Shown piece by piece: positions 1 through 6,879 of a DNA stretch of 24,817 nucleotides. Origin of the DNA: Treponema sp. (GTDB lineage: Bacteria; Spirochaetota; Spirochaetia; Treponematales; Treponemataceae); NCBI GenBank assembly GCA_016297415.1, contig JAEDGQ010000022.1, positions 1-24,817 on the forward strand, written 5' to 3'. The notes below the pieces were generated by a model that was not told the origin of the DNA, ran no database searches, and saw only the letters and a program-made list of their open reading frames with translations. Position 1 is the stretch's first letter. Each line of letters starts with the position of its first letter. The position numbers and the translations under genes are program-made.

Positions 1-55
1 CTGAGCCTGTCGAAGGGCTCAATGACCGCTACAGTCATTACTTATTGGACAGCCC
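1..55 (+). repeat. MITE-like dispersed repeat, partial copy A (right half)
   Basis: This is the right half of a repeat seen in longer form at 6754-6860 and 8593-8702. Positions 3-55 match the reverse complement of 24765-24817 base for base, as read by eye. It contains the short hairpins GAGCC/GGCTC and AATGAC/GTCATT and ends in GGACAGCCC. The left half is cut off by the window edge, which suggests that the assembly stopped inside the repeat. Confidence 0.85.
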
Positions 56-66
56 TTTTTCCTGGG

Positions 67-90
67 GCCGCCGTTTCCGGCGGCTTTTTT
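67..90 (+). terminator. Rho-independent terminator
   Basis: A 7-bp perfect stem, GCCGCCG/CGGCGGC, encloses the loop TTTC and is followed by six T residues and a further T-rich run. It would end plus-strand transcription arriving from outside the window, just before the promoter of the 153-1862 gene. Confidence 0.85.
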
Positions 91-115
91 CTTTTTTATT
101 CTTACAATTTTTTAT

Positions 116-144
116 TTGATAAAGTTATATTCTTCACATAAAAT
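116..144 (+). promoter_or_regulatory. Sigma-70-like promoter for the 153-1862 gene
   Basis: TTGATA (116-121), a 17-bp spacer and TAAAAT (139-144). The -10 ends 8 bases before the ATG at 153, so transcription would start about 1-2 bases before the start codon. An alternative pair, TTACAA (102-107) and TATATT (126-131) with an 18-bp spacer, would give a leader of about 15 bases. Confidence 0.5.
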
Positions 145-152
145 TATGTAAT

Positions 153-1862
153 ATGGGTAATAATTCCTTTGAACGACTTGTATCTGGTTTAAGTTCTTCT
201 GAAAGAAAAGAAATGCTGGATAAAATGAAGGCTGTTAATGCTGATACTGAGTCCCTTTATAATGAAGATAAGCTTGATCATGACGGACAGCTTCCTTTTG
301 CTGAACAGATAAAAAAAGAAAGTCTGTTATATAGATTTTATTTATGGCTCAGGGCTCTTTTTGCAAACACTTCTATGGAAGCTATATATAATGAAGGAAA
401 AATTGCTGAAATTGCCCGGTCAATCGAAAAAAACTCACCACATCTTATTGATAACAAACGGGGGGTAATGCTTTCCTCTTTCTACGAAAAGCTTTCTGAA
501 TTAAACCGCTGTGCCGATTTTTTTAGACCATATATTGCAAATATTGAGGATGATGAAAATGACTTCCTTGTTTTTCTCGGCTCTCTGGTTATGACCGAAG
601 TTAACAGAAGAATGGACGAAGAAGCTGATCCTTATACAAATCCTGTAACTGAAATTCCTAAACCTGAACAGCGAATGTCGCTGCTTCGTAAAATGGAATC
701 TATTATGAATGAGATTCCGGCTCAGGAAAAGACAAGAATGTATAATGCTGTACGCAGTACTGAATGGCTTAAACAGTTTACAAAACTTCCTTTCAAGCGG
801 TTTCTTGCTATGTTCAGTTCTATAACGCCAGCAAATGATTATTCCTGTTCATTCAGTTCCCTTGAAAATGAAATTTCCAGCTTTTCTAAAATTCTTTGTA
901 ATGGAACTAAAATTCCAGAAGAAGTTTTTGAAGCTCTTTTCCTTTATTCCCGTAAAAAGGTTTTAAAGAAATCTCTTGATACTGTTGATGAAGTATCTGA
1001 AAAAGCGGCCGAATTTATGGAAAATGCACGAAATAGTGTTTCTATGATGAAGATGTTTATTTCTTCTGTTCCTATGCGTTCAATCGGCCGCGTTGTTTAT
1101 GCAGATGCTGGATGGAATCCTGAAAACTTTACTGGTGGAGAAGACTGGTATCAGCGTTATAAATCGACCTGGAAGAAATATTTTGAACAGAAATGGGAAG
1201 CATGGTCTCAGGACTGTCAGAAAGAAATGCTTCGTGTAAGTCTTACCCGTAATTTTGAACTTGAATCATTTCCTCTTCTTCCTGAGCGCCCATGGACGGA
1301 AGTTTGGGGTGGATTTCCTTTCAGATACGAACTTACTGCAGGCTTTTTATACTGGTTTATTAAAGAAGTATTCCCAAAACATGAATTGTGCCTTAAAACT
1401 GTTATGCTTGAAGGTGATTTTATTAATAAAGAAAACAGACAGGAATTTATGGATGCCTTTAACAGCCTGATTCAGATTAGTGTTGATTTTCAGGGACTTG
1501 TCAGAAGACTTTCTTCAGGCGGTGAATACGGAATTATTCTTGGTAAAATTTCTACGGAAAAAATGCGTACCCTTCAGTCTAATTCCAAAGTTGAATCAAT
1601 TATTCATGGACTTGAAGGGGAAATAAGATCAATGTTTTCAAGTTTTTGTGATTCCTGCCGTACTATTGAACTTTGTTTTACAGGTATTTATCAGGAATCT
1701 AATAATTCTAAATATGAAGGTCTTTCCAACCTGAATCATATTGAAGGTCATAATAATGCTGTATTCCAGGAAAAACTTTTTAAGGCCAGAGAAATGATTT
1801 CTAACAGCTACTCTTTGATTCGTGAACTTGAAACTGTTGATGCTCCGGTTATTTTAAAATGA
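153..1862 (+). CDS. Spirochaete protein of unknown function (DUF5312-like)
   Basis: A 569-residue soluble protein with no signal peptide and no clear catalytic motif. It is rich in charged, probably helical segments with many aromatic residues (for example a W-rich stretch near residues 320-350). From memory it resembles a family of unknown function found in treponemes, which I believe is catalogued as DUF5312; I could not check this. The ATG at 153 has no Shine-Dalgarno sequence, and a -10-like TAAAAT ends 8 bases upstream. A later ATG at residue 20 (position 210) is the main alternative. Its last codons overlap the start of pgeF (ATGA, 1859-1862), which implies co-transcription and translational coupling. 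Function is unknown. Confidence 0.75.
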   Translation: MGNNSFERLVSGLSSSERKEMLDKMKAVNADTESLYNEDKLDHDGQLPFAEQIKKESLLYRFYLWLRALFANTSMEAIYNEGKIAEIARSIEKNSPHLIDNKRGVMLSSFYEKLSELNRCADFFRPYIANIEDDENDFLVFLGSLVMTEVNRRMDEEADPYTNPVTEIPKPEQRMSLLRKMESIMNEIPAQEKTRMYNAVRSTEWLKQFTKLPFKRFLAMFSSITPANDYSCSFSSLENEISSFSKILCNGTKIPEEVFEALFLYSRKKVLKKSLDTVDEVSEKAAEFMENARNSVSMMKMFISSVPMRSIGRVVYADAGWNPENFTGGEDWYQRYKSTWKKYFEQKWEAWSQDCQKEMLRVSLTRNFELESFPLLPERPWTEVWGGFPFRYELTAGFLYWFIKEVFPKHELCLKTVMLEGDFINKENRQEFMDAFNSLIQISVDFQGLVRRLSSGGEYGIILGKISTEKMRTLQSNSKVESIIHGLEGEIRSMFSSFCDSCRTIELCFTGIYQESNNSKYEGLSNLNHIEGHNNAVFQEKLFKAREMISNSYSLIRELETVDAPVILK

Positions 1863-2776
1863 GTGGCGTAAATTATATTTCTGTTGCTTCAGTTATTGAA
1901 CAGAAAAGTGAATCTCTTAAGTACATTACAATTCCTTTTTACCAGAAAGGTGTGCCTTTAAGTGACGGAAAATTTAAAAAGTGGGGCATGACTGTTTTTG
2001 CTGCAGGTTCCATGAGATTCCGGTGGAATGAAACTAACGAAAACAGAAATGAAATGCTCTTAAAAATAGCCAGGGATAACAGAATTAAAGACTGTCCTGG
2101 AAACTGTGCCGAACCAGGTCGCAGCTGTGACTGTAAGGCAAAACCTGTTTCTCTTGAACTGATTCATTCCAAAATTGTGTATAGCATAAAAGACGGTACT
2201 GAAACTTTGCAGAAGCAGGGGGACGGTATGATTACGGATAATCCTCTTTTAATGCCTGTGGTAACTGTTGCTGACTGTGTACCTCTGTTTTTTTATGATC
2301 CTGTAAAAGGTGTCTTTGGCTCTGTTCATTCCGGCTGGAAAGGAACCGGAATTATTGCTGAAGCCATAGAAAAGGCTGTCAGTGAATACGGCTGTCTTCG
2401 AGAAAATATTTGTGTTGCAGTGGGACCACATATCGGAAGCTGCTGTTATTTTGTAGATGAAGAAAGAAAGGAATATTTTACAAAAAACTTTGGTTCCCAA
2501 TGTGTTTCAAAAGCTTTACCTGAAGACATAAAAAAAGGACATGAAAACCTTAAATATTCACTTTCGTTAACAGAGGCAAATTTGATTTCCATAAAAAAAG
2601 CCGGAATCCCGGAAGAAAATATTGTTGTGGCCACAGACTGTACCTGCTGTACAAAATTCAATAGTGGACGAGAAGTTTTTGGAAGTTTTAGAAGACAGGC
2701 AGCTTTTTTGCCGCCAGAAATGGATAGGGAAACTAGAAGTAAAGCTATGACTGTGCAGGCAGCGTTTGTTGTTTAA
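1859..2776 (+). CDS. pgeF: Peptidoglycan editing factor / YfiH laccase-domain family protein
   Basis: A 305-residue member of the YfiH/PgeF (DUF152) family. Characterised members are cytosolic zinc enzymes that keep wrongly built muropeptide precursors (L-Ser in place of L-Ala) out of the wall; others have been reported to act on purine nucleosides. The expected zinc triad is visible: H103 (LIHSK), C140 (ADC) and H157 (HSGWKGT), with spacing close to E. coli YfiH. The VGPHIGSCCY and C-terminal CTCC...FGSFRRQ motifs also fit. Unusually, a small Cys cluster (C79, C83, C90, C92) sits ahead of the first zinc ligand. The start overlaps the upstream stop by 4 bases and has no Shine-Dalgarno site, so translation probably depends on the upstream gene. 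Confidence 0.9.
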   Translation: MSGVNYISVASVIEQKSESLKYITIPFYQKGVPLSDGKFKKWGMTVFAAGSMRFRWNETNENRNEMLLKIARDNRIKDCPGNCAEPGRSCDCKAKPVSLELIHSKIVYSIKDGTETLQKQGDGMITDNPLLMPVVTVADCVPLFFYDPVKGVFGSVHSGWKGTGIIAEAIEKAVSEYGCLRENICVAVGPHIGSCCYFVDEERKEYFTKNFGSQCVSKALPEDIKKGHENLKYSLSLTEANLISIKKAGIPEENIVVATDCTCCTKFNSGREVFGSFRRQAAFLPPEMDRETRSKAMTVQAAFVV

Positions 2777-2781
2777 CAAAA

Positions 2782-2859
2782 GGGCGTCCCGGCAGCCTGG
2801 CAAAGCCAGACAGCCGTCGGAGTATTCCGCCTTCTTTTTGCGTTAGCGATGGTAGCCCC
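2782..2859 (+). repeat. GGGCG-type hairpin repeat, copy 1
   Basis: It begins five bases after the pgeF stop codon with GGGCGTCCCGGC, then a hairpin CTGGC-AAA-GCCAG (2797-2809) framed by GGC/GCC, then GCCGTCGGAG, TATTCCGCC and GCGTTAGCG. The same order of blocks with different hairpins appears at 2926-2988 (minus strand) and 22866-23023. There is no coding potential. Confidence 0.6.
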
Positions 2860-2864
2860 TTTAG

Positions 2865-2925
2865 TTAAACGGTGGTTGAGCCCTTCGACAGGCTCAGGAT
2901 ACCACCTGTCGAAACCACCGTTTAA
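2865..2925. repeat. Core of the MITE-like repeat inside a 13-bp inverted repeat, copy B
   Basis: The 13-base arms TTAAACGGTGGTT (2865-2877) and AACCACCGTTTAA (2913-2925) are perfect reverse complements. They enclose GAGCCCTTCGACAGGCTC and ACCACCTGTCGA, the same core seen at 6780-6824 and 8619-8663. The outer ends of the MITE-like repeat are missing, so this is a decayed or recombined copy. It lies between two GGGCG-type repeats that face each other. Confidence 0.7.
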
Positions 2926-2988
2926 TGGAGCGAAAGCGGAAGGGCGGACGTAGCGGCCACAGACGCGATAGCGTCTGTGGAAACGCCC
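2926..2988 (-). repeat. GGGCG-type hairpin repeat, copy 2
   Basis: Read on the minus strand it starts seven bases after the argS stop codon: GGGCGTTT, then a perfect 10-bp hairpin CCACAGACGC-loop-GCGTCTGTGG (2957-2980, plus-strand loop GATA), then CGTCCGCCCTTCCGC. The hairpin could protect or end the argS mRNA but has no T-run behind it, so it is not a classical terminator. Confidence 0.6.
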
Positions 2989-2994
2989 TGTGTG

Positions 2995-4824
2995 TTACAT
3001 GCGGTCAAGATATGGAACAAGAACAAGTCCCATGGCTTCTTTAAGAACCTGGAGTGTTGCTTTTGCCAGTGTGAGGCGTGCTGCCTTGAGGGCATTGTCT
3101 TCTGAACCCATAATCGGACACTGCTGATAGAATTTAGAAAAAAGTTTTGCAATATCGTAAAGATAAGATGTCATTACGAAAGGATCTTTGTTTTCTGCTG
3201 ATTTTGCAATTGTGTCAGGATATTCTCCAAGACGCTTAATAAGATCCCATTCTCCCGGAGCTTTAAGAAGTTCTGCTGCATCTTTTGCTGGGGCTGGTTT
3301 TACGCCTTCTTCTTCTGCCTTGCGGAGAATTGATGCAATTCTGGCACCCATGTACTGAAGGTATGGACCTGTGTTTCCGTTGAAGCTTAAAGATTCTTCC
3401 GGATTAAAAATCATGTCTTTTACAGGACTTACCTGGAGAAGATAATAGTGAAGGGCACCAAGAGCGATTTTTTCTGCAACTGCATCTGCGTCACCTACAT
3501 CGGCTTCCCGGCCACGTTCTTTAATTGCGGTCAGTGCGTCTGCGTGGAGTGAGTCCAAAAGGTCATCTGCATCTACTACTGTTCCTTCCCGGCTTTTCAT
3601 GCGTCCGTTTGGTAGGTTTACAAGTCCGTAACTTAAGTGATAAAGCTTTTTAGCCCAGTCAAAGCCCAGCTTTTTGAGGATGTAGAAAAGTACCTTGAAG
3701 TGGAAAATCTGTTCTGAGGCTACAACATATACAAGTTCGTTAAATGCCCAGTCGGCGTGGCGGCTGATGGCTGTTCCGATGTCCTGTGTAATGTAAACTG
3801 ATGTGCCGTCTTTGCGGAGAAGTACTTTTTCGTGGTCTTCGCCGTCTTTGCCTTTTCCTACTGCTTCTGTAACATCAACACGGGTTGAGCCGTCTTCTGC
3901 CACAAAGAATACACCTTTTTCTACACCTTTTTTAATTTCGTCTTTACCCTTAAGGTAAGTTTCGCTTTCAAAATAGAATTTGTCGAAGGAAACGCCTGTG
4001 CGGTCGTATGTTTCTTTTACGCCGTTAAAAGTCCAGTCGTTCATTGTCTGCCAGAGTTTACGAACTTCAGGATCGCCTGCTTCCCACTGACGCAGCATTT
4101 CTTCTGCCTGTTCCTGTGCTTCAGGATGTGCCGGAGTTGAGCCGTCTTTTGCACCTTTCAAGTACTGGTCAAATTCAACATAGCACTGTCCTACAAAGTG
4201 GTCGCCTTTAATTCCAAGTTTTTCTGGTGTGTCCCCCTTTGCTTCGTGGAAAAGTTTGTATGCCAGCATTGATTTACAGATGTGGATTCCCCGGTTGTTA
4301 ATAAGGTCAACCTTGAATACTTCTGCACCTGCTTTTTTGAGGATGCGGCTTACTGATTCACCAAGAGCATCGTTACGCATGTGGCCAAGGTGAAGAGGTT
4401 TGTTTGTATTTGGTGAAGAGAACTCGATCATTACTTTGTTTCCGGCAAGGTGAGCCTTACCGTCGTTGTTCAAAGTTCCGTATTCTGTTCCCTGAGCTTC
4501 TATTTTTGAAAGAATATCCCCTGATGCTCCGGCTTTGTCCAGTTTTATGTTAAGGTATGGACCTACAGCAAGTACTGTTCCGATTGATGAGCCTTTTTTT
4601 CCGATTTTTGCTGCAACTTCCTGTGCAATTGCAGGTGGGGCTAGACGAAGAACTTTTGCAAAAACAAACATTGGTGAACCAAGATCACCCATTGCCGGAT
4701 CCGGTGAATCCTGAACAACGATTTTTTCTGGTGATACAGCTTCTGCTTCGATTGCTTTTTCTTTGATGATTTCGTTAACTGCGTCTGCAATAAGACTGCG
4801 GAAAACCGACTTTGGATCTGCCAT
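2995..4824 (-). CDS. argS: Arginyl-tRNA synthetase
   Basis: A 609-residue class I aminoacyl-tRNA synthetase that charges tRNA-Arg in the cytosol. An N-terminal tRNA-binding domain (about residues 1-115) precedes the catalytic fold with the HIGH-type motif HLGHMR (145-150) after SSPNTNKPL. A KMSKS-like loop, RMKSREGTVV, begins at residue 408. The C-terminal anticodon-binding domain has GNTGPYLQYMGARI and ends in YLDRM, as is typical of ArgS. Length is normal for the family. The ATG at 4824 is preceded by GGGA about nine bases upstream. It has its own promoter, which overlaps that of the divergent GH105 gene. Its 3' end meets a repeat-rich spacer shared with convergent pgeF. Confidence 0.97.
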   Translation of the reverse strand: MADPKSVFRSLIADAVNEIIKEKAIEAEAVSPEKIVVQDSPDPAMGDLGSPMFVFAKVLRLAPPAIAQEVAAKIGKKGSSIGTVLAVGPYLNIKLDKAGASGDILSKIEAQGTEYGTLNNDGKAHLAGNKVMIEFSSPNTNKPLHLGHMRNDALGESVSRILKKAGAEVFKVDLINNRGIHICKSMLAYKLFHEAKGDTPEKLGIKGDHFVGQCYVEFDQYLKGAKDGSTPAHPEAQEQAEEMLRQWEAGDPEVRKLWQTMNDWTFNGVKETYDRTGVSFDKFYFESETYLKGKDEIKKGVEKGVFFVAEDGSTRVDVTEAVGKGKDGEDHEKVLLRKDGTSVYITQDIGTAISRHADWAFNELVYVVASEQIFHFKVLFYILKKLGFDWAKKLYHLSYGLVNLPNGRMKSREGTVVDADDLLDSLHADALTAIKERGREADVGDADAVAEKIALGALHYYLLQVSPVKDMIFNPEESLSFNGNTGPYLQYMGARIASILRKAEEEGVKPAPAKDAAELLKAPGEWDLIKRLGEYPDTIAKSAENKDPFVMTSYLYDIAKLFSKFYQQCPIMGSEDNALKAARLTLAKATLQVLKEAMGLVLVPYLDRM

Positions 4825-4843
4825 TTTGCTTTCCCTTTTATTG

Positions 4844-4872
4844 TTGTAAATTGATGAATTTTCTGATATTAT
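4844..4872 (+). promoter_or_regulatory. Sigma-70-like promoter for the GH105 gene
   Basis: TTGTAA (4844-4849), 17-bp spacer, TATTAT (4867-4872). The predicted start near 4879 gives a leader of about 45 bases with a GGAG ribosome site. Its -10 lies on the same bases as the -10 of the divergent argS promoter. Confidence 0.6.
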
Positions 4873-4896
4873 ATAAAAATAGCGTGTAATTTACAA
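4868..4896 (-). promoter_or_regulatory. Sigma-70-like promoter for argS
   Basis: On the minus strand: TTGTAA (4896-4891), 17-bp spacer, a perfect TATAAT (4873-4868). Predicted start is near 4861, giving a leader of about 35 bases with a GGGA ribosome site. It overlaps the GH105 promoter. Confidence 0.7.
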
Positions 4897-4923
4897 CTTA
4901 TAGCACTATTATTGGAGTTTTAC

Positions 4924-6078
4924 ATGGACACAAATGTAATTGAACAGTACATCGATGATTTAATGACTAAATCTACAGCTGAATTTCCTATCTGGAATAT
5001 TGAAAAAGCTCGTGCCGGAAAAAAATCTGGCTGGGACTATATTGACGGCTGTATGATTATGGCTCTTCTTGAAATTTACAACACAAGCAACGATCCAAAA
5101 TATCTTAAGTTTGCAGATTACTATGAAGATTTCCGTATTCATGATGACGGAACTATCGACGGTTATGATATTAATACATGGAACTGTGATGAACTGAATG
5201 GTGGAAAAAATCTTTTCACTCTTTATCGTCTTACTGACAAACAGAAATACAAGAAGGCTCTTGATAAACTTTACGAACAGATAAAGGGTCAGCCTCGCAC
5301 AAAAGAAGGCAACTTTTGGCACAAAAAGATTTATCCAAACCAGGTTTGGCTTGATGGTCTTTATATGGCTCAGCCTTTCTACATGGAATATGAAACATCA
5401 TTTAATGGTGCTAAAAATGTAGATGATGTTTACAAACAGTTCTTCAATGTTTACGAAATTATGCGTAACAAAGAAACTGGTCTTTACTATCATGGTTATG
5501 ACAGCTCTAAATCGATTTTCTGGGCAGATAAAGAAACAGGACTTAGCAAAAACTACTGGCTCCGTTCTTTAGGCTGGTACAGCATGGCTCTTCTGGATAC
5601 TTTGAATAAAGCTCCAGACCGTGAATGTGCTAACTGGAACAAGCTCCGCAATATCTTTATTGAACTTTGTGAAAGCATGCTCAAATATCAGGATAAAAGC
5701 GGAATGTGGTATCAGGTTCCGGACAGACCTGGTGAAGTTGATAAAAATGGTAAAGCAAACTACCTGGAAACTTCTGGTTCTGCTATTTATGCATATTCAC
5801 TTCTTAAAGGTTTCCGTACTGGTATTCTTAATGATAAAAAATTTCAGGATGCTGGTGTTAAAGCTTTCGAAGGAATCTGTGATAAATACCTTAATACAGA
5901 CAGCGGCCGCCTGAGTCTTGGTGGTATTTGTCTTGTTGCAGGTCTTGGTCCTGAAAAAGATCTTCGCCGTAACGGTGAGTTCGAATATTATATGAGCGAA
6001 CCAATCGTTCAGGATGATGCAAAGGGTGTAGGTCCTTTCATTCTTGCTTATAACGAATATAAGCTTATTAATAAATAA
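4924..6078 (+). CDS. GH105/GH88-type unsaturated glycan hydrolase (rhamnogalacturonyl hydrolase-like)
   Basis: A 384-residue alpha/alpha-barrel glycosidase of the YteR/YesR (GH105) type. Such enzymes remove the unsaturated uronic acid left at oligosaccharide ends by pectin or other polysaccharide lyases. The motif QVWLDGLYMAQPF contains D144, which aligns by motif with the catalytic Asp of B. subtilis YteR (D143). Other family blocks are DYIDGCMIMALLE, NYWLRSLGWYSMAL, YQDKSGMWYQV and the C-terminal LGGICLVAGLG. No signal peptide is visible, so it acts on imported oligosaccharides in the cytosol. I chose the ATG at 4924 because GGAG (4914-4917) lies six bases upstream; a TTG at 4912 overlaps that site and is unlikely to be the start. 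No lyase or sugar transporter is adjacent. Confidence 0.9.
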   Translation: MDTNVIEQYIDDLMTKSTAEFPIWNIEKARAGKKSGWDYIDGCMIMALLEIYNTSNDPKYLKFADYYEDFRIHDDGTIDGYDINTWNCDELNGGKNLFTLYRLTDKQKYKKALDKLYEQIKGQPRTKEGNFWHKKIYPNQVWLDGLYMAQPFYMEYETSFNGAKNVDDVYKQFFNVYEIMRNKETGLYYHGYDSSKSIFWADKETGLSKNYWLRSLGWYSMALLDTLNKAPDRECANWNKLRNIFIELCESMLKYQDKSGMWYQVPDRPGEVDKNGKANYLETSGSAIYAYSLLKGFRTGILNDKKFQDAGVKAFEGICDKYLNTDSGRLSLGGICLVAGLGPEKDLRRNGEFEYYMSEPIVQDDAKGVGPFILAYNEYKLINK

Positions 6079-6085
6079 AGAAGAG

Positions 6086-6110
6086 GCCGGGCAGCTGTCC
6101 GGCTTTTTTT
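6086..6110 (+). terminator. Rho-independent terminator after the GH105 gene
   Basis: GCCGG (6086-6090) pairs with CCGGC (6099-6103), with a possible extra G-T pair around the loop CAGCTG, followed by seven T residues. It ends only three bases before the GGGGA ribosome site of the next gene. Confidence 0.85.
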
Positions 6111-6123
6111 ATGGGGAATAAAT

Positions 6124-6693
6124 ATGGTTTACCTTGTTATCAGCGATATTCATGGCTGTGCTTCAAACTTAAGAACTGTTCTTGAGGCTTTTGAAAATAA
6201 ATATGATGGAATCATCTGCTGCGGTGATTTTTTATATCATGGACCGAGAAACGGCGTTCCTGCTGAATATGACCCGAAAGAAACTATGGCTCTTCTTGAA
6301 AAAATCAGAGGCAGAATTGTGGGTGTAAGGGGAAACTGTGACGGAGAAGTTGACCAGATGGTTTTAAACTTTCCTCTTTTAAGTGATAATCAGACTCTTC
6401 CTTTTATGAAAAAAGGAGAAATGAAGAAGATTTTTATTCATCATGGTCATAAATATTCCAGTGAAGAGTTGATGAGGCTTATTCCGGAAGGCTCTGTTAT
6501 TGTAAGCGGTCATACACATGTTACTGTTTTAAAACAGGCTGATGGTTATATCTGGTTTAACCCGGGTTCTGTTAGTCTTCCTAAGTGTGAAGATGGCAAA
6601 ACATGCGGACTTCTTGAAATTACAGAAACTGGAACCGTAAAAATTGAACTTAGAAAAATTACTGGAGAGATAATAAAATCTCTTGAAGCTTAA
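6124..6693 (+). CDS. yfcE: YfcE-like metallophosphoesterase
   Basis: A 189-residue calcineurin-type phosphodiesterase of the YfcE/MJ0936 family. These are cytosolic Mn-dependent enzymes that act on small phosphodiesters in vitro; their natural substrate is unclear. The metal-binding motifs occur in order: SDIHG (D8, H10), CCGDF (D35), VRGNCD, IHHGH and SGHTH, followed by FNPGSVSLPK, which is typical of the family. Length is normal. GGGGA (6113-6117) serves as ribosome site for the ATG at 6124. The gene follows a terminator by a few bases, so it is expressed by read-through or from a promoter I cannot place. A strong terminator begins immediately after its stop codon. Confidence 0.9.
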   Translation: MVYLVISDIHGCASNLRTVLEAFENKYDGIICCGDFLYHGPRNGVPAEYDPKETMALLEKIRGRIVGVRGNCDGEVDQMVLNFPLLSDNQTLPFMKKGEMKKIFIHHGHKYSSEELMRLIPEGSVIVSGHTHVTVLKQADGYIWFNPGSVSLPKCEDGKTCGLLEITETGTVKIELRKITGEIIKSLEA

Positions 6694-6745
6694 AAAGAAA
6701 TCCTGAACCGGCCGGAGGTTATAAGCTGGTTCAGGATTTCTTTTT
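6692..6745. terminator. Strong bidirectional terminator between yfcE and the DUF4349 gene
   Basis: A perfect 18-bp inverted repeat: left arm 6692-6709 (AAAAAGAAATCCTGAACC), right arm 6728-6745, loop of 18 bases. T-rich flanks occur on both strands, so it can stop yfcE transcription on the plus strand and DUF4349-gene transcription on the minus strand. The left arm begins within the yfcE stop codon. Confidence 0.9.
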
Positions 6746-6753
6746 TATATTAT

Positions 6754-6860
6754 GGGGATGACCAAAAAGTTCAACTTGCGGTGGTTGAGCCCTTCGACAG
6801 GCTCAACCACCTGTCGAAGGGCTCAATGACCGCTACAGTCATTACTTATTGGACAGCCCC
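6754..6860 (+). repeat. MITE-like dispersed repeat, full copy C
   Basis: A 107-bp element with imperfect terminal inverted repeats: left GGGGATGACCAAAAAGT, right end read in reverse GGGGCTGTCCAATAAGT (14 of 17 identical). The centre can fold two ways: GGTGGTTGAGCC/GGCTCAACCACC (6780-6791 with 6800-6811, 12 bp), or a 17-bp stem (6785-6801 with 6810-6826). A third small hairpin, AATGAC/GTCATT, lies at 6825-6843. No open reading frame or obvious target duplication was seen. Confidence 0.85.
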
Positions 6861-6879
6861 AATATAGCACTATTAGTTT

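Noticed and set aside
2957..2980. Rho-independent terminator for argS
   Set aside because: The 10-bp hairpin is perfect, but no T-run follows on either strand.
4960..5322. 120-residue minus-strand reading frame
   Set aside because: It is antisense to the GH105 gene and its sequence looks like reverse-strand translation of an AT-rich gene.
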